The notes under the pieces: model-generated | What the model saw: only the letters and a program-made list of their open reading frames with translations | The model's database searches: none | Told to the model about the DNA's origin: nothing | Assembly (NCBI GenBank): GCA_002077045.2 | Contig: KZ111172.1 | Coordinates: forward strand, 116,953 to 180,952 | Direction of reading: 5' to 3' | DNA from: Rachicladosporium sp. CCFEE 5018 | Taxonomy: Eukaryota; Ascomycota; Dothideomycetes; Cladosporiales; Cladosporiaceae | DNA: 64,000 nt | Made by a program: the position numbers and the translations under genes | Shown: one piece after another, positions 1 through 9,873 of the stretch | Layout: each line of letters opens with the position of its first letter | Numbering within the stretch: the stretch's first letter is position 1

Positions 1-504
1 GTTGGGACGAGCGCGCTGTTCAAAGCGAGGGCCGAGACCATCGTGCCGCAACGGATGAAGGAGATGGAGGATGCGATACGGGGAAAGGATTTCGAGAAGT
101 TTGCAAGTCTGACGACACGGGATTCGAATTCGTTCCATGCGACGTGTCTGGACACCGATCCGCCGATCTTCTATATGAACGACACGTCCCGCGCTGCTGT
201 ACGAGTTTGCCAAGCTATCAACGAGACGGCTGGCAGGACAGTGTGTGCGTACACTTTTGATGCGGGGCCGAACGCTGTGGTCTACTATTTGGCCGCTGAT
301 GAGGCCGCTGTGGCAGGGACGTTCAGGGGTATACTTGGGGAGAAGACGGGCTGGGAAGGGAGTCGAGGGGAGAAGGTAAAGAAAGCAGGGCAGGTGCCGG
401 AGAACATCGCAGGGTCTGTGGACACCTTGCAGAAGGGAATAAGCAGGGTCATCTTGACAGGAGTGGGCGATGGTCCGAGGAAGACGGAAGAGCACCTGTG
501 CTAA
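1..504 (+). CDS. ERG19: Mevalonate diphosphate decarboxylase, C-terminal part (5' end outside window)
   Basis: The frame is open from base 1 and ends at TAA 502-504. It encodes the last 167 residues of the enzyme that decarboxylates mevalonate 5-diphosphate to isopentenyl diphosphate in the ergosterol/isoprenoid pathway. The GHMP-kinase-fold C-terminus is clear: the stretch DSNSFHATCLD, then PPIFYMNDTS, AYTFDAGPNAV and the final RVILTGVGDGP block follow the order seen in yeast Mvd1. The protein ends a few residues after that block (KTEEHLC), slightly shorter than many homologues. The true start lies upstream of the window. Confidence 0.95.
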   Translation, partial: VGTSALFKARAETIVPQRMKEMEDAIRGKDFEKFASLTTRDSNSFHATCLDTDPPIFYMNDTSRAAVRVCQAINETAGRTVCAYTFDAGPNAVVYYLAADEAAVAGTFRGILGEKTGWEGSRGEKVKKAGQVPENIAGSVDTLQKGISRVILTGVGDGPRKTEEHLC

Positions 505-858
505 GGATCCGCTATGCGATTCACCTGCTCTTGGGAAGAGTGCTCCCGGTAGTCACGCGGCCAGACGAGCTTCTAGACGATATTGCTAATACATCGAAAT
601 CGACGGCTCAGTGTCCAAGAGAGCCGAAGACGGTGGATATCACAGCCCGCTTGCAGGCGCGGCCACATTGACGCATCCAAAACGCCCACATGAGTAGACA
701 ATCAGGAGCTGAGTGGCGCGCTGCAGTACCTTCAGAAGCAGATCCTATCCCCGCTTCTTACGGAGCGCGGGAAGCGTTCTCCTCCTTCTGGCTACGCAAA
801 GGAAAGTGACTTCATACATCTTAAATCGCTACCTACTACTTCTACACAGGTTTCGTCA
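505..858. other. Convergent intergenic region
   Basis: About 350 bases separate the stop of the decarboxylase (+) from the stop of the alcohol dehydrogenase (-). It should hold both 3' UTRs. No gene or RNA is recognisable. Confidence 0.6.
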
Positions 859-2450
859 TCAATCAAACTCAATATTCACTTTCAGCGACTTTGTCTCCGC
901 CGCGCGACCAAAGATGTCGTATGCCTTCTCAATCTCATTGAACTTGAAGTCTGCGAGGGAGAAATGTGTCAGCATAAGATTACACACGATCGCTGTGCGG
1001 CTTCTCGACGACACTCGCATTCCGTTCACACACTCGTGGTCAAGCGTGTAGAAGCACAGGAGGTTTCAGCGCTCGCAGGAGAAACTCACCATGCGTAATC
1101 AACGCGCTCGTGTCCAGCTTCCCAGCCGCCGCTAATTCAAGCAGCATGGGTATAGTATGCGTACTCACAAGCGCCATCGAGATAGCTATCCCCCTCCCGT
1201 CAGCAACAATTCCCTTTCATCCCAACGACGACTCGCGTCAACAGAAGAAAGACTTACTAGTACTCCTCGGCCACAACCTGTCAATATCCAACTTCACGCC
1301 CACCCCATGAACCCCCACATTCGCAATTCTGCCCCCAATGCCAACGAGATCCTGACACATCTGAAAGGTTTCCGGGACACCGACGGCTTCGATAACGACG
1401 TCGAAGCCGTCCACTTCGCCAAAATGCTGTTTCGCCATAGCCCTAACGCCTTCCACGGAAGTCTTCGACGTATTGATCACCTCATCTGCGCCCATCTTCT
1501 TCGCCACATCCAGCCTCGACTGATCGCGATCGAAGAAGACGATCTTCTTTGGGCTGTAGAGCCGTGCTGCGATTGCTGACGCGAGGCCGATGGGACCGGC
1601 TCCTACGATCGCCACAGTGGAGCCAGGCACAACCTGTCCGCGGAGGGCGCCGACTTCAAGACCTGTGGGCAGGATGTCGGAGTAGAGGAGGAGACTGCGT
1701 TCGGAGACTCCCTGCGGGATGGGGAAGAGGTTGTTGGAGGCGAAGGGGATGCGGACGTGTTCGGCTTGGGTGCCGTCGATTGTGTGGCCTAGCGTTGTTA
1801 GTGGGGACGAGGGGACGAGGGAAGAGCGTCTTTTGTAGTTTACCTAGGACCCAGCCGCCGTGTTGACACTGATCTTGCATACTATGAAGAGCATCAGTTG
1901 GGAGATGTTCTTTCACCGGGATCTTGGGAGCGGGTAGTGCTGCTATCAATGCAGGTGCAAGAATGGAATGGTAATGTTGGGTCTGTGAGACTGTGGTGGG
2001 ACCTGAGATGATCCTTGCGCGCATGGCATGGTCTCTCCTCGGCCAGATGTTGCTAGCCAGCCGATGTGGCTGCATTAATGGATGCGCACAGTATGCGCCA
2101 GGCATGTAGAGAAGGGAACGTAGTCTGGGCCGGGAGACGATAAATCAGACTTACCTCCGCTTGCAGAACGAGCACGTCGCGCAGCCAGTGATGCACCCAA
2201 TGAGCACTCTATCCCCTTTCTTGATGCCCTTGACTTCACTGCCAATGTCCTCCACGATGCCTACGCCTTCGTGGCCCAACGTGCGGCCCTGCTCACAAGT
2301 CGGTACATCTCCTTTGATAATGTGGAGATCTGTGCCGCAGATAGTTGTGCGAAGGAGCTTGACGATCGCTTCATCTGCGTTCTTGATCTCGGGCTTGGGC
2401 TTGTCAACGACCTTGATCTTGCCTTTGCCATCATAGGTGAGTGCCTTCAT
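859..2450 (-). CDS. Zinc-dependent alcohol dehydrogenase (MDR family), five exons
   Basis: I reconstruct five exons: 2450-2155, 1881-1844, 1788-1258, 1185-1090 and 950-859. The introns are GT-AG with consistent phase, and the product is 350 residues. Visible in order: a GroES-like domain with catalytic-zinc residues in TICGTDLH and GHEGVG; the structural-zinc cysteines in GCITGCATCSFC plus a fourth Cys supplied by the 38-bp second exon; then a Rossmann domain with GAGPIGLASA and an acidic residue in FFDRDQ at the end of beta-2, which suggests NAD preference. The length is typical of medium-chain dehydrogenases. The substrate cannot be read from sequence. The tiny exon is essential because it carries the last zinc-site cysteine. 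Confidence 0.88.
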
Positions 2451-3609
2451 GTTGCAGCTTATAATGGTGTGCTAGAATGAAGAAATGGATGGTGCGAGGA
2501 CTGAGTCTGTGAAAAGATGAACAGTACTTCGAGGATATTCTGACGGTGCGAGAAACGGTCGCGAGAGCTGTCGAGAAGGTCGGGCTCGAGCAGCGCTTTT
2601 GAATGGCGAGGCGAACATCAGGGAAGACTTTGGCGCTCCATGGCGTCGAGCTCCAGGTGTTATTGCCGTAACCCATGTTTCCGACACCCCGCAATCAAGT
2701 CTGCAAAAAGCGAGGAGCGTTCGAGGTCACTTGGTGCAGTCGATGGTTTGAGGTGGTGAGATGTATCTTGTACTGCAGCTGCGTGGCGCGGCAGCGGGGA
2801 AGCTCAGCAACGAGCCCCTGTTTGCTCAGTGAGACGATCAGGTCCGAGACATCGTCGCACTATTGTGCTGCCTCCACTGCAGGTACGTATAGGTTCGTAG
2901 GAGCTCTCCATGGTTGGTCTGGGACCAGACTGAGTTCAATGCCGACATGAGCGGAAAGTAGTATGTAGAGACTCTTCTGTCCTGCACCGGCGTTGTACTG
3001 CGGTCAATCCTTCATTGATGGATTCGCAGCCTGTAGATGGGTCATGAGCGCTCGTTGGTGAGGTCATACCGCTGAGGCAGTATCTAGTAATGCTCGTAGC
3101 AGCGGTTGAGTGCCACGGTCTGGTGCCACAGGACAGGCCTCGTCAGGGTGGAGCGGCTTGGATTCATGAGAGGTCGACAACAGTATGAGAAAACGAAAGA
3201 ATGAGTTCAGGAAGTCAGTCTTACATGGCCTGCATAGCAAAGCGCGCTACCCGAACACAGAGAGACGTTTGAAAGAGTACGACTAGGAGGGTGCGGAGCT
3301 TGCTTGATAGCGCGGGCAGGACGAAGTTCTGGCCAGTGTTCGCGACTGCACAATCTTACGTCTGACGCGCAGACTTGTCCTTCGTCAACCATGGCAGTCA
3401 ATTATGCGTGGAAGTGTAGTAACGGTGCAAGGCAGGCATAGGGACCAAGGGACCTTGATGGACACAACAACCGCGTTACTTGCCCGATTGGAACACATGA
3501 CGACATCCAATGTCTGCCGAGGCCTGGCCTTTCGAGGACAATTCATCAATCCTTATGGCATATAGAAAAATTGTACCGATCACAAACGCAGTCGTTATAG
3601 GAGGTTCCC
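2451..3609. other. Divergent intergenic region
   Basis: 1.16 kb lies between the start of the alcohol dehydrogenase (-) and the start of the Afg1-type gene (+), so it should carry both promoters. I see only short, unsupported reading frames and no clear TATA or repeat. Confidence 0.5.
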
Positions 3610-5799
3610 ATGTCTGCCACTGCCTCGAGGGGCTTAGCCATTACAGATCCACTCGTGAAGTACAGAGCCTTGACAGCAACAAAGGCGATCCGACAGGACC
3701 CGGCACAGCATCGCCTAGCCTTACATCTGCAAAAGCTATACGAACGACTCAAGGACTACGAGCCCCAGATCGAGTACCGAAAGCGTTTAGAGCAAATCTC
3801 CCGTGCCGTCAAGGCCAGTTCAGGTCAAGATGGACCTTCGAGACGGGAGTCATGGAGTTCGATGTTCTCTGCATCGCTTGGCAGGGACACCTTGGCCCTT
3901 ACCCGGAAGCTGACCTCCAGCGAAGGAGCCCTTGCAATGGACTCTCCAAAAGGCCTGATGCTGCACGGTGAAGTTGGTACTGGAAAGTCTATGCTCGTTG
4001 ATCTGTTCGCGGACTGCTTGCCCAACAGCAAGAAGCGACGCTGGCACTTCAACACATTCATGCTGGAAACCTTTGCTAAGCTTGAAGCGCTGCGGAGGTC
4101 AAGGCAAGTGCCTGGGATCGATGATGGAGGCGATCACTCGATGCTGTACTTGGCGAGAGACATGATCGAGACAAGTCCCATTCTGTTTCTCGATGAGTTC
4201 CAACTACCAGATCGAGCTGCAAGCAAGATCATGACAAATTTCATGACTAGCTTCTTTCAGCTTGGTGGTGTACTGATCGCGACTTCCAATCGCATGCCGG
4301 AGGAGCTGGCGAAGGCGGCTGGTATGGACTTCCCTGCCCCGGCGCCAGATGCTTCAACAGGTCTATGGGGGATGGGACTTGGCAGACGAAAGACGGCAGG
4401 TCGGGGCGATAAGATGTTTGCTGGCCAAACCGAGTTCGCGGGATTCTTGGACGTGCTGAAGGCCAGGTGCGAGGTCTGGGAGATGGAGGGCGCCAAGGAT
4501 TACAGACGCAGTGAGAGCGCGAAGAGCGCTGCGAGTAGGAAGTCCGCAGACGCCGAGCAGGAGTGGAGAGCTGATGGGCACGAAGATCTGCAGCATAGTG
4601 TCGGAATGCCTGGCTGGCCCGCGGCTGAGGCTGTTGAGAACGATGATGCAGTGGAAGTGGAAGAGGAGACTGCGGCGCTCCCGTCGAATTTCGTAATGAC
4701 AGGTACAGATACTGACGGCACTTTGACCGCCGCATTACAGGATGCAGTTGGGTATCCGACGCTGCAAGACGTGCCATGGCAGCCATCTGCCCTGACAGTC
4801 TACGGCCGCCTCATCCCCGTCCCTCGATCGTACGATGGCGTGACTTGCTGGACATTCGACGAGCTCTGTAGAACCACTCTGGGGCCTGCTGACTACATCA
4901 CGCTGGCTTCCACCTACCATACCATGGTGCTCACAGATGTGCCTGTCTTGACCTGGCTCATGAAAAACGAGGCCCGTCGCTTCATCACACTCCTCGACGC
5001 GCTCTACGAATGTCGCTGCAAGCTGTTCATCACGGCGGCAGCAGGGCCAGACGACATCTTCTTCCCTGAGCATACCTCTGACAATGCCGAGAACGGCGAC
5101 GCTACCTACGCCGAGACGATCTCAGAAGTGTACCAAGATGCTACCGCGCCATTCAGACCCAATATTCTGTCAGCCAACCCGGACTATGCAGAGCCTGAGC
5201 CGGATCCAGAGCCGAACTACACACATGCCCGCTTTGCCGGGCTATTGAATGCAGATGCGCTCGAGGACGACCCACCGAATAAGCCACACCGAAAGCCTTG
5301 GAGTCGATCGTTTGGTCGTACAGACTCAGAGCTCGAACGTCCGCCCATAGATCCAGACGAAGTTCGGCGTCGACCAAACTTCACCAAGACCGGTGCGTTC
5401 ACGGGTGAGGATGAGCGTTTCGCCTACAAGCGTGCCCAGAGTCGACTATGGGAAATGTGCGGCTCACGCTGGTGGGCGAGAGATGAAGTGGACTGGCATC
5501 GACCGTTACCTGCTGACGTGCGACGATGGGAGCGACCTGCGAGTGAAGTCGCCAAATCGTCGCCAAGCCTTGTGAGTGATGTAAGGGTGACTGATGCAGC
5601 GATGGGTGATGCCATTGAGGATGACAGTAGAGATGAAAGAAGCTTCAGACATGTGAGCACGAGCCCTTTCAGGACCGCGACTGAGCCTCCGCCTAAGTTC
5701 TCACTGGCACATGCGTGGGGTATGGTGAAATATGGGCCGAAAGCTGGTGCATGGGGTCAAGGTGTGGATGGACTGAAGGATAGAGAGAAGGACAAGTGA
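3610..5799 (+). CDS. AFG1: AFG1-family AAA ATPase
   Basis: A single-exon gene of 729 residues. Afg1/Lace1 ATPases act at the mitochondrial inner membrane in turnover and quality control of respiratory-chain subunits. The Walker A motif GEVGTGKS is at residues 120-127, followed by HFNTFMLETF, which is characteristic of the family, Walker B ILFLDEF at 191-197, and the sensor-like LIATSNRMPEELAKAG-type stretch. After about residue 265 the ATPase is interrupted by a long acidic, low-complexity insertion before the conserved CWTFDELCRTTLGPADY segment. This makes the protein longer than yeast Afg1 (about 500 residues). The N-terminus is short for a targeting peptide but lacks acidic residues up to residue 29. 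The start at 3610 is the first ATG in frame. Confidence 0.9.
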   Translation: MSATASRGLAITDPLVKYRALTATKAIRQDPAQHRLALHLQKLYERLKDYEPQIEYRKRLEQISRAVKASSGQDGPSRRESWSSMFSASLGRDTLALTRKLTSSEGALAMDSPKGLMLHGEVGTGKSMLVDLFADCLPNSKKRRWHFNTFMLETFAKLEALRRSRQVPGIDDGGDHSMLYLARDMIETSPILFLDEFQLPDRAASKIMTNFMTSFFQLGGVLIATSNRMPEELAKAAGMDFPAPAPDASTGLWGMGLGRRKTAGRGDKMFAGQTEFAGFLDVLKARCEVWEMEGAKDYRRSESAKSAASRKSADAEQEWRADGHEDLQHSVGMPGWPAAEAVENDDAVEVEEETAALPSNFVMTGTDTDGTLTAALQDAVGYPTLQDVPWQPSALTVYGRLIPVPRSYDGVTCWTFDELCRTTLGPADYITLASTYHTMVLTDVPVLTWLMKNEARRFITLLDALYECRCKLFITAAAGPDDIFFPEHTSDNAENGDATYAETISEVYQDATAPFRPNILSANPDYAEPEPDPEPNYTHARFAGLLNADALEDDPPNKPHRKPWSRSFGRTDSELERPPIDPDEVRRRPNFTKTGAFTGEDERFAYKRAQSRLWEMCGSRWWARDEVDWHRPLPADVRRWERPASEVAKSSPSLVSDVRVTDAAMGDAIEDDSRDERSFRHVSTSPFRTATEPPPKFSLAHAWGMVKYGPKAGAWGQGVDGLKDREKDK

Positions 5800-5962
5800 A
5801 GTAACGGCAGTGAAGGACTGGCTTGTGACGCTGTTCAGTTGATCGCGTGTCAGCCGCTGTTCCCTCCAACATTTCGACTCAACACATCACGACTTGTGTC
5901 ATACAGCATCGACACACAACATCTAGTATCATCAAAGCAATCTTCCGTTTCCCTTTGTCAAA

Positions 5963-6697
5963 ATGGCCGACTCGCCAGATGATGGCGGGAGGGCTGAGAG
6001 ACAGATCACTAGCTCAAGGTGCTACCTACTCGAACTTCCTCCTGAGCTTCGCCTGCTCATCTACAGCCGTCTGCTCGGTTGCACTGGCTATCTGCAAAGG
6101 CCACTACCTCTGGATCATCCCAGTGGATCATCCCGAGCAAAGCGAATCTCAAAGTGGGCGCGAGAGAAGGGCAAGATCATCCTTCCAGTCGACGACTGCG
6201 TTGGGCAAGTGATACGGCAGTGTCATAGAAGTGAAGACTTGCTGGCACCACTAGCGTTGGTTCCTCGAACTTGCAGGACCATCTTCAAGGAAGCCGAACC
6301 GCTCATCACATCCGATTTGGAAAGCAAGGTTTACCGCATCTCTGTGAATGTGTCTAGCATGAGCTGGATGGGGACATATATATGCGCTCGGCATTGTCCT
6401 GTGCGCGATTGTCCTCTGTTGCGGCACGTTCGACGATTGCAGCTTCATCTCTGCCTGCTAGGCTATGACATGCGAGGACCAGACGGACTTCACCGCTCAA
6501 GATCGTTGGAGAACACTCTGAACGCTATCGATTACAGTATGGAACTGGAGACACTCCATATCACCGGCATGGCTACTTGTTGGCCTTGAAACGAAATGAG
6601 AAAGACACTCGAGGTGCTCGATCAGATCAGATGTGTCTTCACGATGGAGCCGGACAGAGCTTCGTTGAACGACTATCTGGAATCTGGCGGACATTGA
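5963..6697 (+). pseudogene. F-box-like (LPPELR) protein, interrupted by an in-frame TGA
   Basis: The frame starts at ATG 5963 and carries the N-terminal CYLLELPPELRLLIY motif, the PRTCRTIFKEAEP..TSDLESKVY block and a C-terminal ELETLHITGMATCWP block. It then meets TGA at 6587-6589. The same frame continues to 6697 with residues (KTLEVLDQIRCVFTM) that align with the C-terminus of the intact relative at 7233-7922. The stop therefore lies inside conserved sequence and most likely came from CGA. The family is common in Dothideomycetes and resembles F-box/2EXR/DUF7730-type proteins, with no assigned function. The truncated 208-residue form could still be made. Confidence 0.7.
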
Positions 6698-7232
6698 CTG
6701 AACTGGACTCATGGCTGGGTTCCGCTTCGGATATCCAGAGCTCTCGCTTGCACATAGTCTTATTTCCGCTTCTCCAGGAGAGCGACACGTGGCTAGTGCT
6801 TCGTAAGCCGAGACGTAGCATTACGTCTCGGCACTACTGCAAACGTGAGATGCGCCGTCCTTGTGGATATAGCGATTCCTCGATCTGTCGTTCCCACCAA
6901 ATCTGTATGGCGTGGGTACACATAGAGGTAATCCTCGGTCCTGAGTTGACGAGGGTGCCTCGATCTGACACATGGGTCTGGGCCGAGGGATTGGAAGCCG
7001 GAAGGGGAGGTGACAACAAAAGGTCATGCCTAGCATGAGAGCTTACACAGCGACGAATTCGAAGTATCGGTCGAGCCTTCCTTGTCACAGTGAATACAGA
7101 CTCGCCGTCCCAGTCACTAGCGCCTTCACAGCCTTTTGATTGCGCCTCGCATCAAGTCAGCGAGGTTGTCAGATATATTCCCTCAATCACACATCGTTAC
7201 AGATTCCCGCAGTGCAGGACAACATCACAAAC
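6698..7232. other. Intergenic region between two F-box-like genes
   Basis: 535 bases holding the 3' end of the broken gene and the promoter of the next one. I see no further gene. Confidence 0.5.
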
Positions 7233-7922
7233 ATGACCAGGGAGAACACGGTCGCCACTAAGCGACGCTGTCACCTTCTCGAGATTCCTCCAGAGATCCG
7301 TCTACAAGTTTACGACCACCTTCTCGACAAACACGACAACAGAACTCCACCTGATTGCGACAGAAGCGTGGTATCTTTAATCGTCCCAGAAACATCAGCG
7401 GAAATATGGACGAGACAGCCAACGTCCGTTCTGCTGCCAACACTCACCTTCCTCCTGCGAACATGCAAGCAGATTCGGCATGAAGCAGGCCCTATAGTCG
7501 AGGCCAACCTCGAAGGCAAAGCGTACAAAGTTGACACGCGACTGCTGACGAAGCTTTGGGCGGCTCTATCGCCACGTAAAAACGGGCGCTCATGGTCGAT
7601 CGCAGACTGTCCATTCCTCGCGCACCTACGCCATCTAGGAATGAGTATTGTATCGATCGGCTATGGGTTGCACGATAGCGAGATCTTCCTGGACTCGATA
7701 CGACGTTTCCTGGAGCAAATCAATCACGGAGCCCAGTTGCAAAGCTTTCACATTTCAGCGTGTGGGTCATGGCCGGCTCGATCCACGGTAGAGTTTCTAA
7801 CGGTACTCGACAATCTCAAGTGTGCATTCACGATGGACGCTCGCATGCTTGCGGCGGTGGGCAGTGCAAGGGGTTGGAAGTGGAAGTGTGATCGCGCGAG
7901 CAGGACCCATCGGACTGGATGA
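7233..7922 (+). CDS. F-box-like (LPPELR) family protein, intact
   Basis: A 229-residue single-exon protein. It starts at ATG 7233 because this Met directly precedes the conserved CHLLEIPPEIRLQVYDHLL block; the open frame upstream has no ATG. Family landmarks follow: FLLRTCKQIRHEAGPIVEANLEGKAY, a middle CPFLAHLRHL block, then LQSFHISACGSWP and FLTVLDNLKCAFTM near the C-terminus. It is the best intact reference here for the family members that are broken elsewhere in the window. F-box-like motifs often mediate binding to Skp1, but that role is only an analogy here. Confidence 0.75.
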   Translation: MTRENTVATKRRCHLLEIPPEIRLQVYDHLLDKHDNRTPPDCDRSVVSLIVPETSAEIWTRQPTSVLLPTLTFLLRTCKQIRHEAGPIVEANLEGKAYKVDTRLLTKLWAALSPRKNGRSWSIADCPFLAHLRHLGMSIVSIGYGLHDSEIFLDSIRRFLEQINHGAQLQSFHISACGSWPARSTVEFLTVLDNLKCAFTMDARMLAAVGSARGWKWKCDRASRTHRTG

Positions 7923-8625
7923 ACTACATGCGAGCTTCGCAAGTCACACAAAGGATGCATGGTGACTATTCTCCGCCAGTGCATGCTATATCCATCGACT
8001 GCGTTAAGCCCTCACACAGCCCGGTCAGTGAGGAAGTCCGACATTACGTTCACCTGTATGAACCACAAGGAATGTGCTCATCTCTCATCTACCACAAGAC
8101 CTGGCTTCGCTTTCCACAGAGTCTGCAAGGCTTCTGTGCTCCCATTGAAGCACCCATGACAGCAGAAGCGGAACATCAGCCCAGATGAGAGAGATGCGGT
8201 GCTCCACTGTACGTTTGCCCAATCTGCGTCTCTCCAAGGCACAAGCGTCCACTGCATCACGATCGCAGCTGAAGTTATCTGAGCGCTTCAGACATGACAG
8301 ATGCCGGAGAAGTGGTGGTAGTCCGTTTGGCGAGTGGAGACGAGGATTTGAGGTGCGTGGTATCGAACAAAGCAACGCCATTTCAATGACAAGCCGGATC
8401 AGGAATGACACTCGGCACTCCCTTCCATCACCTTCCAACAATGCCTTGTCTTCAGCTGATGCTCTTTGTCCTCCGACTGCGCTCATCTCTCGTCTCATCA
8501 GCAGCACCATCGAGTCTCCTCGACTCCCGTAAGTCCCTCTCGCATTTCCCCTGCGCAAAGTCCCCAGCAGGTGAGTCCCCCCATCAACGACCCACGCGAC
8601 TGCAAGCCAGTCCCCCTTTCCAGCC
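7923..8625. other. Intergenic region, possibly with an upstream exon of the next gene
   Basis: 700 bases. An ATG at 8296 opens a short frame (MTDAGEVVVVRLASG...) that ends near a possible donor (gtgcgt at about 8358). It could be a first exon of the gene at 8626, but the joining acceptor is not clear. Otherwise nothing is recognised. Confidence 0.35.
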
Positions 8626-9405
8626 ATGCACATCATCCTCGCCTCAACCTGCCAGCACATGGTCTCCTACCACTTCACCCCTCCCCCAGGCTACACAACC
8701 TCATTCTCCCCTTCAATCTCCTTCTGCCACTCCTGCCTCGAGCACCAAGAGCTCGTAGCGATGTACAACAAAGCCCGTCCCGCCTACATAGACGCCTCCA
8801 CCTATCGAAAGAGCCTAACAGATACGGGCACAGGCGCAGCAGCTAAGATCGCCGCTGGCCAGAAGGCGTGGAATCTGAGGAGGGAGTATTTTCAGATTGC
8901 GACTGCGTTGGCGAATGCTAAGATTTGGCATGAGGAGTTTGATGATCCTGCTTACCCTACACTCGACCATATAGGCGCGGTATTGATCCCGAGTCAGCAG
9001 CAAGTCGAAGACACCTACCTCCCCAGCACATCGAAACGCGTGCAATTCGGCGCTCCTCGCCTTCCCCAGGGTCGAACAGTACATTGGAACGTGCACGACA
9101 ACTGGGGCAAGAGTGGTAAGACTGTGACTGAGATGGGTAGGCAGTCGAGGAGCTATAGTCGAGGCCGGTGGGCGTTACTGAGTGGCAGACAGTATTTCGA
9201 TACTGCGAATGGGGTTAGTCAGGCTGAGTGGGCGAGACTGGGGCACGATGATGAAAATGCTGTTGTTTATCCGCCGGCTGTTGTTGACACGGAGGGGGCG
9301 ATTGAAGCGGTCGAGCGGTTACGAGTCGATGCTGGCATCGATAACCCGATGGAGGGCGTTGAGGATACGAGTCCTGTGGACGGGGTGATAGATTGGAAGT
9401 GGTAA
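8626..9405 (+). CDS. Hypothetical protein
   Basis: An open frame of 259 codons from ATG 8626, with an alternative start at ATG 8659. I do not recognise a family. The N-terminal part has two cysteines (CHSC) followed by a helical segment with QELVAMYNKARPAYID. The middle has KRVQFGAPRLPQGRTVHW. The C-terminal part is acidic and ends IDWKW. There is no signal peptide or membrane segment. Codon choice and continuity support a real gene, but an upstream exon is possible, so the N-terminus is uncertain. Confidence 0.55.
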   Translation: MHIILASTCQHMVSYHFTPPPGYTTSFSPSISFCHSCLEHQELVAMYNKARPAYIDASTYRKSLTDTGTGAAAKIAAGQKAWNLRREYFQIATALANAKIWHEEFDDPAYPTLDHIGAVLIPSQQQVEDTYLPSTSKRVQFGAPRLPQGRTVHWNVHDNWGKSGKTVTEMGRQSRSYSRGRWALLSGRQYFDTANGVSQAEWARLGHDDENAVVYPPAVVDTEGAIEAVERLRVDAGIDNPMEGVEDTSPVDGVIDWKW

Positions 9406-9873
9406 GTCAATCTTTTCATTACAGCTTTCTGACAATCTTCAATCACTTCCTGTACAATCCTGGGTCATGGCGCTTTTGCTCTGTGCAAAACCAGGATCCA
9501 CCAAGCTGCGCTCTCCATACATATGCATCGATCTATCGCACGGTGATGACAAGATTCTCCTGCACCGCGGAGTAGAGAAACACGAATGAGTGTTAGATTT
9601 GGCGATCGCGAACGCCGGGCTATGGTTTCCATGGTGTTCCGCGAGACGGAGCATCCTCGAGATGGACTCCGTAGTAGCACAAGACCCTTGGGACTATGCA
9701 GGACGCGGAGGTAGCGAGATAAAACTACTAGACTGCTGCGCTTTCGTAAAATCTGTTCCTTTGATTGAAACGCTTGCAAAAGGGGTATAACCAAATCACC
9801 AGTCCTCCGTCACATCTTCACGATCCCCCCTTCCATATCCCACACACACGCTCATTACTACCCATCCAGGCCA
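9406..9873. other. Convergent intergenic region
   Basis: 470 bases between two converging genes, presumably both 3' UTRs. Nothing else is seen. Confidence 0.5.

Noticed and set aside
8085..8660. 191-codon minus-strand frame
   Set aside because: No recognisable motif and overlaps the likely 5' region of the plus-strand gene at 8626.
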